Assembly: GCA_003542385.1 (NCBI GenBank)
Contig: DPKT01000073.1
Span: 1 to 15,178, forward strand
Source of the DNA: Desulfomicrobium sp.
GTDB taxonomy: Bacteria; Desulfobacterota; Desulfovibrionia; Desulfovibrionales; Desulfomicrobiaceae
Length of the DNA: 15,178 nt
Direction of reading: 5' to 3'
The position numbers and the translations under genes are program-made. Positions 1-7,831 of the stretch are shown in pieces (the first letter of the stretch is position 1; every line of letters begins with the position of its first letter). The notes under the pieces are model-generated. The model had not been told where the DNA came from and made no database searches. It saw only the letters and a program-made list of their open reading frames with translations.

Positions 1-1649
1 AGGGCGCTGCCGTCCAGGATGCCGTCGATGACGAGCTGGTCGCAGTAGTTGGCTTCCTTGGCGCGTTCCAGCAGACCGCCCAGGCCGACCTTCCGGTAGA
101 TTTCGCTCCACCAGGCGTCGACCACGGCGAAGGGGTACTGGCAGAAGAACAGGAAGATCCTGCCGATCCAGATGTAGAAGAACTCGAAGTCCAGATTCTG
201 CTTGGCCGCCGGGGTGAGGCGCCCCACCATGAGGGAGAAGCCCAGGCCCGTGAAGCCGAGCAGGATGGAGATCTGCAGCACGTGCCACGGCGTGTAGGGC
301 ACGTAGTCGGCTTCGAAGGGCAGCAGCGAGTACAGCAGCTGCGGCTGGATGCCGATGATGAAGCACAATGCCGCGCCCAGGCCCATGGCCACGTACATGT
401 TGGCCGGGATGGGGGTGATCTGCCGGGTCATGTCGTCGGGCTTGGCGTAGAAGGCGAAGTACGGGAGCTTCAGGCCGACGGACAGGAAGGTGCCGATGGA
501 GGCCAGTTCGAGCCCCAGCGCCAGCCAGGTGCGGTGCGCCTCGGCCGCCCCGGCGATGACCATGGTCTTGGACACGAAGCCCGAGAAGAGCGGCATGCCC
601 GAGATGGACACGGCCGCAACCATGTACAGCACGAAGACCCAGGGCAGGCGCCGCACCAGGCCGCCGAGCTCCGAGAGCTTGGCCGTGCCCGTGGCGTAGA
701 GCAGCGCGCCCGTGGTCATGAACAGCAGGCCCTTGTAGATGATGTGGGCGTAGGCGTGGGCGCAGGCGCCGTTCAGGGTCAGCTGGGAGGCGATGCCGAT
801 GCCGGCGACCATGTACCCGACCTGCGAGACGATGTGGTAGGACAGGATGCGCCGGGCGTTGTTCTCGATGGTGGCGTAGCAGACGCCGTAGATGGCCATG
901 ATGGTCCCGCCGATGGCCAGGACCTCGAAGCCGGAGAAGCCGCGCAGCAGGACGTACACGGCCGTCTTGGTCGTGTAGGCCGACATGAAGACCGCGCCGG
1001 TGATGGTCGCCCGTGGGTAGGCGTCGGGCAGCCAGGCGTGCAGGGGCACGACGGCGGCGTTGACGCAGAAGCCGGCCAGGATGAGGTAGTCGTACCATTG
1101 GGCCGAGGCCGGGATGATGGCTTCGAAGGCGAAGCTGCCCGTGGCCTGGTGCCGGATCAGCATGCCCGCCAGGAGCATGAGCCCGCCCAGGGTATGGAAC
1201 AGGAAGTAGCGGAAGCCCGCCGCCGTCGAGCGCGGGGCGCGATTCAGCCAGATGAGCATGGTCGAGGCGATGCTCATCAGCTCCCAGAAGAGGAACAGGG
1301 TCAGGTAGTCGCCGGCGAAGACGCAGCCGAAGCCGCCCGCCACGTAGAGGTTGGCGGCCACGTGCTGGGCCCTGTCCTTGAGGTGCAGGGCGTAGATGAA
1401 GCCGATGACCGACTGGATGGCGAAGACGTGGGCGAAGACGATGGACAGCGTGTCCACCCTGCCCGTGGTCAGGGTCTGCCCGAGGTAGTGCATGACCCCA
1501 TGCGTGCCCGTCGGCATGGTCAGTACCGATGCGAGGGCCATGAGGGCCGGGATGGGCAGGAGCCAGCGGTATTTGTCCGTCCTGATGAGCGGGATGAGCA
1601 GCGCCGCGATCAGGAACGGGACGGAGGGGTGCTGGAAGCTAGCGGTCAT
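1..1649 (-). CDS. Complex I/Mrp-type antiporter subunit (MrpD-like), 3' end outside window
   Basis: Polytopic proton-conducting membrane subunit of the NuoL/M/N-MrpD family; 549 residues are visible and the C-terminus is cut by the left edge. Translation from 1649 gives the family pattern: F-W-E-L-M-S (E123, the conserved TM5 glutamate), VPLHAWLPDAYP (201-212), TTKTAVY (K228, TM8 lysine), RILSYHIVSQVGYM (267-280) and SGFVSK (K361, TM12). The TM7 lysine expected just before the PLHAWLP motif is an asparagine (N197). After about residue 480 there is an extra C-terminal part with another hydrophobic stretch (FFYIWIGRIFLFFCQYPF) and a charged, soluble-looking tail, longer than NuoM or NuoN. The start overlaps the end of the upstream 86-residue gene by 11 bases. 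As the last visible gene of the nuo-like operon it probably supplies one of the pumping modules. Which of NuoL, M or N it replaces cannot be told from sequence alone; a Na+/H+ antiporter subunit D label is equally possible. Confidence 0.9.
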   Translation of the reverse strand, partial: MTASFQHPSVPFLIAALLIPLIRTDKYRWLLPIPALMALASVLTMPTGTHGVMHYLGQTLTTGRVDTLSIVFAHVFAIQSVIGFIYALHLKDRAQHVAANLYVAGGFGCVFAGDYLTLFLFWELMSIASTMLIWLNRAPRSTAAGFRYFLFHTLGGLMLLAGMLIRHQATGSFAFEAIIPASAQWYDYLILAGFCVNAAVVPLHAWLPDAYPRATITGAVFMSAYTTKTAVYVLLRGFSGFEVLAIGGTIMAIYGVCYATIENNARRILSYHIVSQVGYMVAGIGIASQLTLNGACAHAYAHIIYKGLLFMTTGALLYATGTAKLSELGGLVRRLPWVFVLYMVAAVSISGMPLFSGFVSKTMVIAGAAEAHRTWLALGLELASIGTFLSVGLKLPYFAFYAKPDDMTRQITPIPANMYVAMGLGAALCFIIGIQPQLLYSLLPFEADYVPYTPWHVLQISILLGFTGLGFSLMVGRLTPAAKQNLDFEFFYIWIGRIFLFFCQYPFAVVDAWWSEIYRKVGLGGLLERAKEANYCDQLVIDGILDGSA

Positions 1650-1899
1650 AGTAGCCCTCCTTCTTGCCCAGGAAGGTGTGGGCGGCCCCCTTGCAGATCC
1701 GGACCATGGCGACCGTGGCGACCAGCGCGAACACGGCCCAGTAGCCGGGCTTTCCCTCGCCCGGGAAGTGCGGGGTGTGCGGGTAGATGAAGACGTTCAG
1801 CCCGACCAGAAGGACCATGATCCCGTACATGACCTTTTTCCAGAAGCCGGGGTTCTGCCGGGCCCTGCCCAGGAGTTCGCCAAGAGTGCTTGTTTCCAC
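1639..1899 (-). CDS. Small two-helix membrane protein inside the nuo-like operon
   Basis: 86-residue protein starting at GTG (1897-1899), preceded by a GGAGG six bases upstream (1906-1910). The ATG and TTG alternatives fit less well, so GTG is chosen. Two hydrophobic segments are visible, about residues 23-40 (VMYGIMVLLVGLNVFIYP) and 53-68 (YWAVFALVATVAMVRI). They are joined by a short His/Pro loop (HTPHFPGEGK), with a basic, aromatic C-terminus (KKEGYYDR). The start lies two bases after the stop of the preceding antiporter-like gene, and the end overlaps the next antiporter gene by 11 bases, so it must be co-translated with both. I do not recognise the family. Position and topology suggest an accessory or assembly subunit of the membrane arm, possibly replacing a small Mrp subunit; this is inference. 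Confidence 0.8.
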   Translation of the reverse strand: METSTLGELLGRARQNPGFWKKVMYGIMVLLVGLNVFIYPHTPHFPGEGKPGYWAVFALVATVAMVRICKGAAHTFLGKKEGYYDR

Positions 1900-1901
1900 G
1901 G

Positions 1902-3380
1902 CTAGCCTCCGAACTTGGTGAAGACGTTGATGAAGCTGAAGAAGATCTGCGGGAAGAAGCCCAGCAGCACGCTGATCACGGCCGTGATGGTCAGTGGGAT
2001 GACCATGGTCATGGGCGCCTCGGAGCAGTGGTCGTAGTCCACGGCGGGGCTGGGCGCCATGAAGAAGGCCCGGTAGATGATGGGCGTGAAGTAGCCGGCG
2101 TTCAGGATCGTGCTGCCCAGAAGGGCGCAGAGGATGATGACCTGGTGGGCTTGCATGGCCCCGTTGATCAGGTACCATTTGGACACGAACCCGCAGACCG
2201 GCGGCATGCCGATCATGGACAGGGCAGCCAGGGCGAACATGGTGAAGGTGAAGGGCATCTTGCGCCCGAACCCGCCCATGAGGCTGATCTTCTTGTGGTG
2301 CGTGGCCACGTAGATGGCGCCGGCGGCGAAGAAGAGCGTGATCTTGGAGAAGGCGTGGTGCGCGATGTGGGCCAGGCCGCCCGTGACGGCGTCGGGGGTG
2401 AGCATGGTCACGCCGATGATGACGTAGGACAGCTGGCTGACGGTGGAGTAGGCCAGCCGGGCCTTCAGGTCGTCCTTGGTCAGGGCGATGATCGACGCCA
2501 CGACGATGGTGAAGGCGGCCAGGTAGGCCGTGGGGATGCCTAGGTTCAGAGCGTTCATGGTTTCGAGGCCGAAGCCCGACAGGATGATCCGGCTGACCGA
2601 GAAGACGCCCGCCTTGACCACCGCCACCGCATGCAGCAGGGCCGAGACCGGCGTGGGCGCGACCATGGCCGAGGGCAGCCAGTTGTGGAACGGCATGAGG
2701 GCCGCCTTGGCGAGACCTGCGATGTAGAGCACGTAGGTCAGCTGCACCAGGAACGGGTCGGCGTCGGCCGGGAAGATGCCCTTGACCACGTCGCCGAGCT
2801 GGAAGTCGAGGGTGCCGCAGATGACGTAGGTCAGGACCATGGCCGGGAGCAGGAAGAGCTTCGACGTGCCCATGAGGTAGACCATGTACTTGCGCGCGCC
2901 GCTGTAGGCCTCGTCGTCCTGATGGTGCGCGACGAGGGGGTAGGTGAAGATGGAGATGACCTCGTAGAAGAGGTAGAGCGTGAAGATGTTCGCGCTCATG
3001 GCCACGCCTACCGCGCCGAAGATGGCGATGGCGAAGCAGAAGTAGTAGCGCGTCTGGGCGTGCTCGTTCAGGCCGCGCATGTAGCCGATGTTGTAGCTCG
3101 TGGCCAGAAACCACAGGAAGCTCGCTACGATGCCGAAGATCATGGTCAGCCCGTCGGCGCAGAGCTTGACGGTGATGCCCGGCAGGATGGTGAACACGGT
3201 CAGGGTCTTGATCTCGCCGCCGAGCACGCCCGGGACGAGGGAGAGCATGAAGCCGAAGGTCAGGGCCGCGGCGACGAAGGAGACGCCTTCACGGGTGTTC
3301 GGGGTTTTGCGGAATATCCAGATGCCCAGGGGGGCGAGACCCGTGACGATGAGGGGGATGAGGAGTGCCGGTGTGTCCAT
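1902..3380 (-). CDS. NuoL/M/N (MrpD)-like antiporter subunit of complex I
   Basis: 492-residue integral membrane subunit of the proton-pumping arm. The essential charged residues of the antiporter-like family are present: TM5 glutamate E140 in LFYEV, TM7 lysine K225 in GLAKAALMPFHNWLP, H250 and K256 in HAVAVVKAGVF, K346 in HHAFSKITLFF, and TM12 lysine K401 in GFVSKWYL. The APTPVSALLHAV stretch (241-252) is the usual TM8 signature of NuoL and MrpA/D proteins. Length matches NuoM/NuoN (about 480-510) and is shorter than NuoL with its lateral helix. The ATG (3378-3380) directly follows the TAA of nuoK with no spacer, giving translational coupling. By operon position it follows nuoK where nuoL normally sits, but the sequence resembles the MrpD/NuoM type more than full-length NuoL, so no single-letter gene name is given. 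Confidence 0.93.
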   Translation of the reverse strand: MDTPALLIPLIVTGLAPLGIWIFRKTPNTREGVSFVAAALTFGFMLSLVPGVLGGEIKTLTVFTILPGITVKLCADGLTMIFGIVASFLWFLATSYNIGYMRGLNEHAQTRYYFCFAIAIFGAVGVAMSANIFTLYLFYEVISIFTYPLVAHHQDDEAYSGARKYMVYLMGTSKLFLLPAMVLTYVICGTLDFQLGDVVKGIFPADADPFLVQLTYVLYIAGLAKAALMPFHNWLPSAMVAPTPVSALLHAVAVVKAGVFSVSRIILSGFGLETMNALNLGIPTAYLAAFTIVVASIIALTKDDLKARLAYSTVSQLSYVIIGVTMLTPDAVTGGLAHIAHHAFSKITLFFAAGAIYVATHHKKISLMGGFGRKMPFTFTMFALAALSMIGMPPVCGFVSKWYLINGAMQAHQVIILCALLGSTILNAGYFTPIIYRAFFMAPSPAVDYDHCSEAPMTMVIPLTITAVISVLLGFFPQIFFSFINVFTKFGG

Positions 3381-3689
3381 TTAGTCCCTCAGTGTGGCGA
3401 TGGTGTCGGTTTCCACGGAGCCGAAGCGCCGCAGCACAACCAGGATGATGGCCAGGACCAGGGTCGCCTCGGCGGCGGCCAGCCCCATGATCAAGAGCGA
3501 CGAAAGCTGGCCGAGGACGTCGTCGGCCGGGGTCAGCTTGGCCGAGGCGACGATGGACAGGCCCGCGCCGTTCAGGAGCAGTTCGACGCTGATGAGCATG
3601 CCCACGAGGGTCTTGCGCTGGACGAGGCCGAAAAGGCCCAGGCCCAGGAGTGCAAGCCCCGCCAGATGAAAGAGAAAGAGCGAGTTCAT
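3381..3689 (-). CDS. nuoK: NuoK, complex I membrane subunit
   Basis: 102-residue, three-helix subunit of the membrane arm, homologous to MrpC. The two conserved membrane glutamates are in place: E36 in MLISVELLLNGAGL and E74 in GLAAAEATLVLAI, close to the E36/E72 pair of the E. coli protein that is needed for proton translocation. Length is typical (about 100). The start codon overlaps the nuoJ stop in an ATGA (3686-3689), and a CCTCCTCC stretch (GGAGGAGG on the coding strand) lies immediately upstream. Following it without a gap is the first antiporter-like subunit, the normal K-then-L/M order. Confidence 0.96.
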   Translation of the reverse strand: MNSLFLFHLAGLALLGLGLFGLVQRKTLVGMLISVELLLNGAGLSIVASAKLTPADDVLGQLSSLLIMGLAAAEATLVLAIILVVLRRFGSVETDTIATLRD

Positions 3690-4189
3690 GCCTCCTCCCT
3701 CCGTTTGAAGCCAAGCAGGACGGCCCCGGCCATGGCCACCAGGAGCACCACGGAAATGAGCTCGAAGGCCAGCCCGTAGGTGCCCAGGAGCCCCTGCCCC
3801 AGTTCCTTGATGCCCGTTTCGTCGGGCACGTCCACGGTCTGTTCGAATGCCTTGAGGCAGACCGCCCCCAGCAGTGCCACCGGCGCGGCCGCGGCCACGA
3901 AGGTCATGGGCCTGCGCTTGGACGTGGCCTGCTCCTCGCCGCCCGCCGGCGGGCGGGTCAGCATGATGGCGAAGAAGATGAGGACGCTGATGGCGCCGAC
4001 GTAGATGAGCAGCTGCATGAGGCCCACAAAGGGCGCGTTCATGAGGAAATACATGCCGGCGACGCCGAACATGGCCGCCACCAGGCCGACCAGGGCCCGG
4101 ACCAGGTTCGGGTTGGTCACGGCCGTGAACCCGCCGCCGACGATGATGGCCAGGTACAGGGCGTAGGCGAACAATGCGAGTGTTTCCAT
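3686..4189 (-). CDS. nuoJ: NuoJ, complex I membrane subunit
   Basis: 167-residue membrane subunit. The start is METLALFAY at 4189. The frame stays open upstream to about 4342, but that extension lies inside nuoI, is Arg/Pro-rich and is not homologous to NuoJ. Hydrophobic helices run at about residues 5-23, 29-51, 56-78 (with the typical GLMQLLIYVGAISVLIFFAIML block), 96-112 and 140-160. A modest AAGGCGG precedes the ATG. It begins two bases after the nuoI stop and ends in an ATGA overlap with nuoK. NuoJ helps form the half-channel at the interface with NuoK and NuoA. Length is close to the family norm (about 165-185). Confidence 0.95.
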   Translation of the reverse strand: METLALFAYALYLAIIVGGGFTAVTNPNLVRALVGLVAAMFGVAGMYFLMNAPFVGLMQLLIYVGAISVLIFFAIMLTRPPAGGEEQATSKRRPMTFVAAAAPVALLGAVCLKAFEQTVDVPDETGIKELGQGLLGTYGLAFELISVVLLVAMAGAVLLGFKRREEA

Positions 4190-4191
4190 AA

Positions 4192-4701
4192 TTATTCCGC
4201 CTTCTTGACGTGTTTCGGCAGCCGTGAGCGCAGCCGGGCGATGAGGTCGAAATAGAAGTCCTGCCGCGAATACCCCGCGATGTTGATGTTCTGCGAGAAG
4301 CGGATCGCGTCTGCGGGGCAGGACATCACGCATTGTCCGCACAGGGAGCAGAGGGTGAAGTCAAGCCGGAAGGTTTCGGGGTCCTTGGGCGCCTTGGGCT
4401 TGACGCCCTGTTCGACTTCCTCGGGCGTGGGCGCGGGGGCCTTTTTCTTGGTCACGGTGATGCAGTTCGAGGGGCAGGCCCTGGCGCACGTGCCGCAGGA
4501 GATGCAGCGCGGCGTCAGCGGATCGTTGTCCTCGGGAATCAGCTCGATATGACCCCGAAACGTCGCCAGATTGTCCACTTCCTGTCGGGGGTAGTGGATG
4601 GTCACGTTGGGCTGCAGAAAGTATTTCCCGGTGATGTTCAGGCCGACGACGAGGGACCACATGCCCCGGGCCGCGCGCTTGATTTCTTCGAGTCTGTACA
4701 C
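4192..4701 (-). CDS. nuoI: NuoI, 2x[4Fe-4S] ferredoxin-type subunit
   Basis: 169-residue peripheral-arm subunit that relays electrons through clusters N6a and N6b to NuoB. Two complete cysteine sets are visible: C66-x2-C69-x2-C72-x3-C76 (CISCGTCARACP) and C118-x2-C121-x2-C124-x3-C128 (CSLCGQCVMSCP), plus an extra C80. The N-terminal part (about 10-45) is the amphipathic membrane-associated helix and NVTIHYP strand of the family. Between the clusters is a Lys/Pro/Glu-rich insert, about residues 85-110, that looks disordered. Translation starts at GTG (4699-4701), with an AGGAGG (4708-4713) that shares bases with the nuoH stop codon. In a complex lacking NuoEFG this subunit would be the likely docking point for the external electron donor (inference). 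Confidence 0.96.
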   Translation of the reverse strand: MYRLEEIKRAARGMWSLVVGLNITGKYFLQPNVTIHYPRQEVDNLATFRGHIELIPEDNDPLTPRCISCGTCARACPSNCITVTKKKAPAPTPEEVEQGVKPKAPKDPETFRLDFTLCSLCGQCVMSCPADAIRFSQNINIAGYSRQDFYFDLIARLRSRLPKHVKKAE

Positions 4702-4711
4702 GCGACGCCTC

Positions 4712-5674
4712 CTAGAGTTTGACGATGACGGTGACGTACACCAGGTTCACGAGGGCCAGGGGCACGAGCCACCGCCAGCACAGGTTCAGGAGCTGGTCGA
4801 AACGCACCCGGGGGTACGTCCAGCGGATCTGGATGATGAGGAAGATGAGGGCGTACATCTTCAGCAGGAACCACCACCAGCCGGGGGCGAAGGGGCCGTT
4901 CCAGCCGCCCAGGAAGAGCACGGTGGCCACGGAGCAGACCACGACCATGTTGGCGTACTCGGCCATGAAGAAGAGCCCGAAACCCATGCCCGAGTATTCG
5001 GTGTGGAAACCCGCGGTCAGCTCGCTCTCGGCCTCGGGAAGGTCGAAGGGGGCGCGGTTGGTCTCGGCCAGGGCGCAGATGAAGTAGATGATGAAGCCCA
5101 GAGGGTTGACCAGGGCGTTCCACTGCCAGGGAAGGGCGCCCTGGCCGGAGGAGATGGTGGCCAGATCCAGGCTGCCGGTCATGAAGGCGACCGAGAGCAC
5201 GGACAGGAGCAGGGGGATTTCATAGGCCACGTTCTGGGCCACGGAGCGGGCCGCGCCCAGGAGGCTCCACTTGTTGTTGGAGCCCCAGCCGGCCAGGCAC
5301 AGCGAGAGCACGCCGAACCCGGCGAAGGCCAGGATGAGCACGATGCCCAGGTCGAGCTTCAGGGCCACGAGGTTCGGGCCGAAGGGGATGGGCAGCATGC
5401 ACAGGGCCACGGGCATGAAGCACATGACGGGCGCCAGCCAGAAGATGACCGGGTCGGCGTCCTTGGGGGTGGTCAGCTGCTTGCCCATGAGCTTGAGGCC
5501 GTCCACCAGGGGTTGGAGTATGCCGTGGGGGCCCACTTCGTAGGGGCCGGGGCGGCGCTGGACATGGCCGGCGATTTTCCGCTCGGCGTAGACAAGGGCC
5601 AGGGCGTTCAGGGCCACGAAGACCAGGATGCCCACCAATGCCACGAGGATGCGCAGGAGTTGCGGGTCGATCAT
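4712..5674 (-). CDS. nuoH: NuoH, quinone-chamber membrane subunit
   Basis: 320-residue, about eight-helix subunit that anchors the peripheral arm and forms the quinone entry site. Family motifs are intact: AERKIAGHVQRRPGP (30-44), DGLKLMGK (58-65), AARSVAQNVAYEIPL (141-155) and AETNRAPFDLPEAESEL (203-219) followed by TAGFHTEYSGM (220-230). The charged loop residues E204, R207, D211, E214, E216 and E218 match the acidic E-channel of the family. The start at 5674 overlaps the nuoD stop in an ATGA. It is joined directly to nuoD, where nuoE, nuoF and nuoG sit in E. coli-type operons. Length is typical. Confidence 0.97.
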   Translation of the reverse strand: MIDPQLLRILVALVGILVFVALNALALVYAERKIAGHVQRRPGPYEVGPHGILQPLVDGLKLMGKQLTTPKDADPVIFWLAPVMCFMPVALCMLPIPFGPNLVALKLDLGIVLILAFAGFGVLSLCLAGWGSNNKWSLLGAARSVAQNVAYEIPLLLSVLSVAFMTGSLDLATISSGQGALPWQWNALVNPLGFIIYFICALAETNRAPFDLPEAESELTAGFHTEYSGMGFGLFFMAEYANMVVVCSVATVLFLGGWNGPFAPGWWWFLLKMYALIFLIIQIRWTYPRVRFDQLLNLCWRWLVPLALVNLVYVTVIVKL

Positions 5675-6828
5675 CGGTCAATCTCCGGGATGACGAGGTC
5701 GAGGCTGCCCAGGATGGATACGGCGTCGGCCAGGAGCGTGCCCTGGCTCAGTTCCGCGAACAGGCTCAGGTTGGAGAAGCTCGGGGCGCGCAGCTTGACG
5801 CGGTAGGGGCTCCCGCCCCCGTCGCTCTGCAGGTAGCAGCCGATCTTGCCCCGCGCCCCTTCCACGGCGAAGTAGACTTCGCCGGCCGGGACTTTCGGTT
5901 TTTTTGGCATCTTGGCCTGGATGTCGCCTTCGGGAATCTGGGCCACGGCCTGTTCGACGATGTTCAGGCTCTGTTCGAGTTCCTGCATGCGCACCAGGTA
6001 GCGCCCCAGGGCGTCGGTGCGAGGGCTGGTGGGGATGGTGAAATCCAGGTCCGGATAGACGGAATAGGGCTCGGCCCGGCGCACGTCGTAGGCCACGCCG
6101 CTGCCGCGCAGGACCGGGCCCGTGGCGCCGTAGCGCACGGCCATGTCCACGGGGATGTGCCCTATGTCTTCGACCCGGCCGAGAAGGATGAAGTTGTCCG
6201 TGACCAGGGACTTGTACATGGGCAGACGGTCGCGCAGCCGCGCGATGAAGCGCGTGATGCGTTCCTTGAGCGCGTCGCTCATGTCCGCGACCACGCCCCC
6301 GAAGGTGAAGGACGCGTAGGTCAGGCGGGAGCCGGTCATGTCCTGGAGGATGTCCAGGAGTTCCTCGCGGTCGTCGAATGCGTAGAGGATGGGGGTGAAG
6401 GCGCCCAGGTCCAGGAGGTAGGCCCCCCACCAGAGCAGGTGCGAGGAGATGCGGTTCAGTTCGCAGGTGATGACGCGCAGGTACTCGGCCCGCGGCGTAG
6501 GCGGGGTCTCCCCGAGTTTTTCCACCGCGCCCACGAAGGCCCAGTTCCAGGCCAGGGCGTGCAGGTAGTCCACGCGGCCCATGTTGGTGATGAACTGGGC
6601 GTAGGTTTTGCCCTCGGCCATCTTCTCGTGCATGCGGTGGATGTACCCGAGCACGGGGTCGGCGCGCAGGATGTACTCGCCGTCGATCTCCAGCATGACG
6701 CGCAGGACGCCGTGCGTCGAAGGGTGCTGGGGGCCCATGTTCAGGATGAGGGTGTTGTCCTGCTTTCCCTGTTCGAAGTGCTGCGTGTAGAATCCGCGCT
6801 CGGGGATCTGTTCCTTGGTGAACATCAT
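5671..6828 (-). CDS. nuoD: NuoD, 49-kDa-type subunit
   Basis: 385-residue peripheral subunit descended from the [NiFe]-hydrogenase large subunit; with NuoB it forms the quinone reduction site. Visible motifs are LNMGPQHPSTHG (29-40, H39 being the quinone-site histidine), GYIHRMHEKMAEG (61-73), MGRVDYLHALAWN (83-95, Y88 matching the quinone-site tyrosine) and the C-terminal SLDLVIPEIDR. The nickel-binding CxxC pairs of hydrogenases are absent, as expected for complex I. Two adjacent ATGs (6828 and 6825) follow a GGAGGAGG run. 6828 gives the ATGA overlap seen at other junctions, while 6825 has better Shine-Dalgarno spacing. nuoC is a separate gene here, not fused to nuoD as in E. coli. An in-frame extension to 7476 lies within nuoC and nuoB and is rejected. 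Confidence 0.97.
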   Translation of the reverse strand: MMFTKEQIPERGFYTQHFEQGKQDNTLILNMGPQHPSTHGVLRVMLEIDGEYILRADPVLGYIHRMHEKMAEGKTYAQFITNMGRVDYLHALAWNWAFVGAVEKLGETPPTPRAEYLRVITCELNRISSHLLWWGAYLLDLGAFTPILYAFDDREELLDILQDMTGSRLTYASFTFGGVVADMSDALKERITRFIARLRDRLPMYKSLVTDNFILLGRVEDIGHIPVDMAVRYGATGPVLRGSGVAYDVRRAEPYSVYPDLDFTIPTSPRTDALGRYLVRMQELEQSLNIVEQAVAQIPEGDIQAKMPKKPKVPAGEVYFAVEGARGKIGCYLQSDGGGSPYRVKLRAPSFSNLSLFAELSQGTLLADAVSILGSLDLVIPEIDR

Positions 6829-7301
6829 GCCTCCTCCGGGGTTGCCGGGGCCTGGGCCCAGGGGAAGATCGTGGTCAGGGGGACCTTGCCGCCGTCCTGC
6901 TTTCTGAGCGGCGGTGTCTGGGCGTCGGGCGGCAGGAGCAGGGGGATGAGGTTTGGGTGCCCGGCGAAGGTCGTGCCGAAAAAGTCGAAGCACTCCCGTT
7001 CGTGCCAGTCGGCCCCGGGAAAGATGTCGGCGATGGAGTCGAAGGCGTTGTCGGTGCTCAGGGCCATACAGGAGATGCGGCCCGGCCGGCCGAAGCGGTC
7101 GAAGTGGTAGATGGCCAGGGTTCCCTCCTGCACCTCGCACACGGTGACGTCCTCCAGATGGTAGCCGGCGGCCCGGCAAAGCTGCGCGGCGCTGCGGACC
7201 TGTCCGGGGGCGATGAGGACCGCGAAGGTCAGGCCCGTGCGCCCGGGGTCCTGAACCGAGGAGCAAAGGCAGGGCAGGGTTTCGAGGAAGTGTCCGTTCA
7301 T
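6825..7301 (-). CDS. nuoC: NuoC, 30-kDa-type subunit
   Basis: 158-residue peripheral-arm subunit. The family signature W-x-E-R-E is clear in DWHERECFDFFG (98-109), followed by TTFAGHPNLIPLLLP (110-124). It lacks redox cofactors and stabilises NuoD and NuoI. At 158 residues it is a compact version, within the range of stand-alone NuoC proteins. The start ATG (7299-7301) overlaps the nuoB stop (ATGA), with a GGGAGG about nine bases upstream. The frame is open further upstream to 7883, but that part is a shadow of nuoB. Five cysteines (C11, C13, C42, C55, C78, plus C104 in the signature) give it more cysteine than usual, with no recognisable cluster spacing. Confidence 0.95.
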   Translation of the reverse strand: MNGHFLETLPCLCSSVQDPGRTGLTFAVLIAPGQVRSAAQLCRAAGYHLEDVTVCEVQEGTLAIYHFDRFGRPGRISCMALSTDNAFDSIADIFPGADWHERECFDFFGTTFAGHPNLIPLLLPPDAQTPPLRKQDGGKVPLTTIFPWAQAPATPEEA

Positions 7302-7831
7302 GGCTCGATCCCTCCCAGGGCCTCGGGCCACCAGCGTTTCCCGGTGATCTTCTCCTGCAGGAGGAAGAGCCCTTCCAGCAGTCCCTCGGGGCGCGGCGGA
7401 CAGCCGGGGACATAGACGTCCACGGGTACGAGCGTGTCCACGCCCTCGACCACGTTGTAGTTGTGCTCCCCGGCAAAGGGGCCGCCCGAGATGGCGCAGT
7501 TTCCCATGGCGATGACGTATTTGGGAGCCGGCATCTGCTCGTACAGGCGCACCAGGGCCGGGGCCATCTTGTGCGTCACGGTTCCGGCCACGATCATGAG
7601 GTCCGACTGGCGGGGCGAGGGCCGGAAAACTTCGGCCCCGAAGCGCGAGATGTCGAAACGGGCCATGCCGACGGCCATCATCTCGATGGCGCAGCAGGCC
7701 AGGCCGAAGGTCATGGGCCACAGCGACATGGCCCGGCAGATGTCGAGCACCTGCTGCGCCGGCTTCAGGTTGAGCAGCGGCGGTTCGAGGTCTGTTACCG
7801 CCGGGGCGATACGCGGATTCGTCTGGGCCAT
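7298..7831 (-). CDS. nuoB: NuoB, cluster N2 subunit
   Basis: 177-residue subunit carrying the terminal [4Fe-4S] cluster N2, which reduces quinone. The four ligands are visible: the adjacent cysteines C46-C47 in GLACCAIEMM, C112 in GNCAISGGPF and C144 in PGCPPRPEG. Arg-rich DISRFGAEVFRPSPRQSDL (60-78) is also typical. An AAGGAG seven bases before the ATG at 7831 supports this start, although it puts the first 37 bases inside the end of nuoA. Length is normal for the family. Confidence 0.97.
   Translation of the reverse strand: MAQTNPRIAPAVTDLEPPLLNLKPAQQVLDICRAMSLWPMTFGLACCAIEMMAVGMARFDISRFGAEVFRPSPRQSDLMIVAGTVTHKMAPALVRLYEQMPAPKYVIAMGNCAISGGPFAGEHNYNVVEGVDTLVPVDVYVPGCPPRPEGLLEGLFLLQEKITGKRWWPEALGGIEP

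Noticed and set aside
282..1790. Long plus-strand open frame (502 codons) opposite the antiporter gene
   Set aside because: Asp/Glu/Gly/His-rich composition typical of the antisense of a GC-rich membrane protein gene; no ribosome site or motif.
1639..3114. 491-codon minus frame ending at 1639
   Set aside because: Only its last 86 codons (from GTG 1899) are real; the rest is an Arg/His/Pro-rich shadow of the antiporter gene in another frame.
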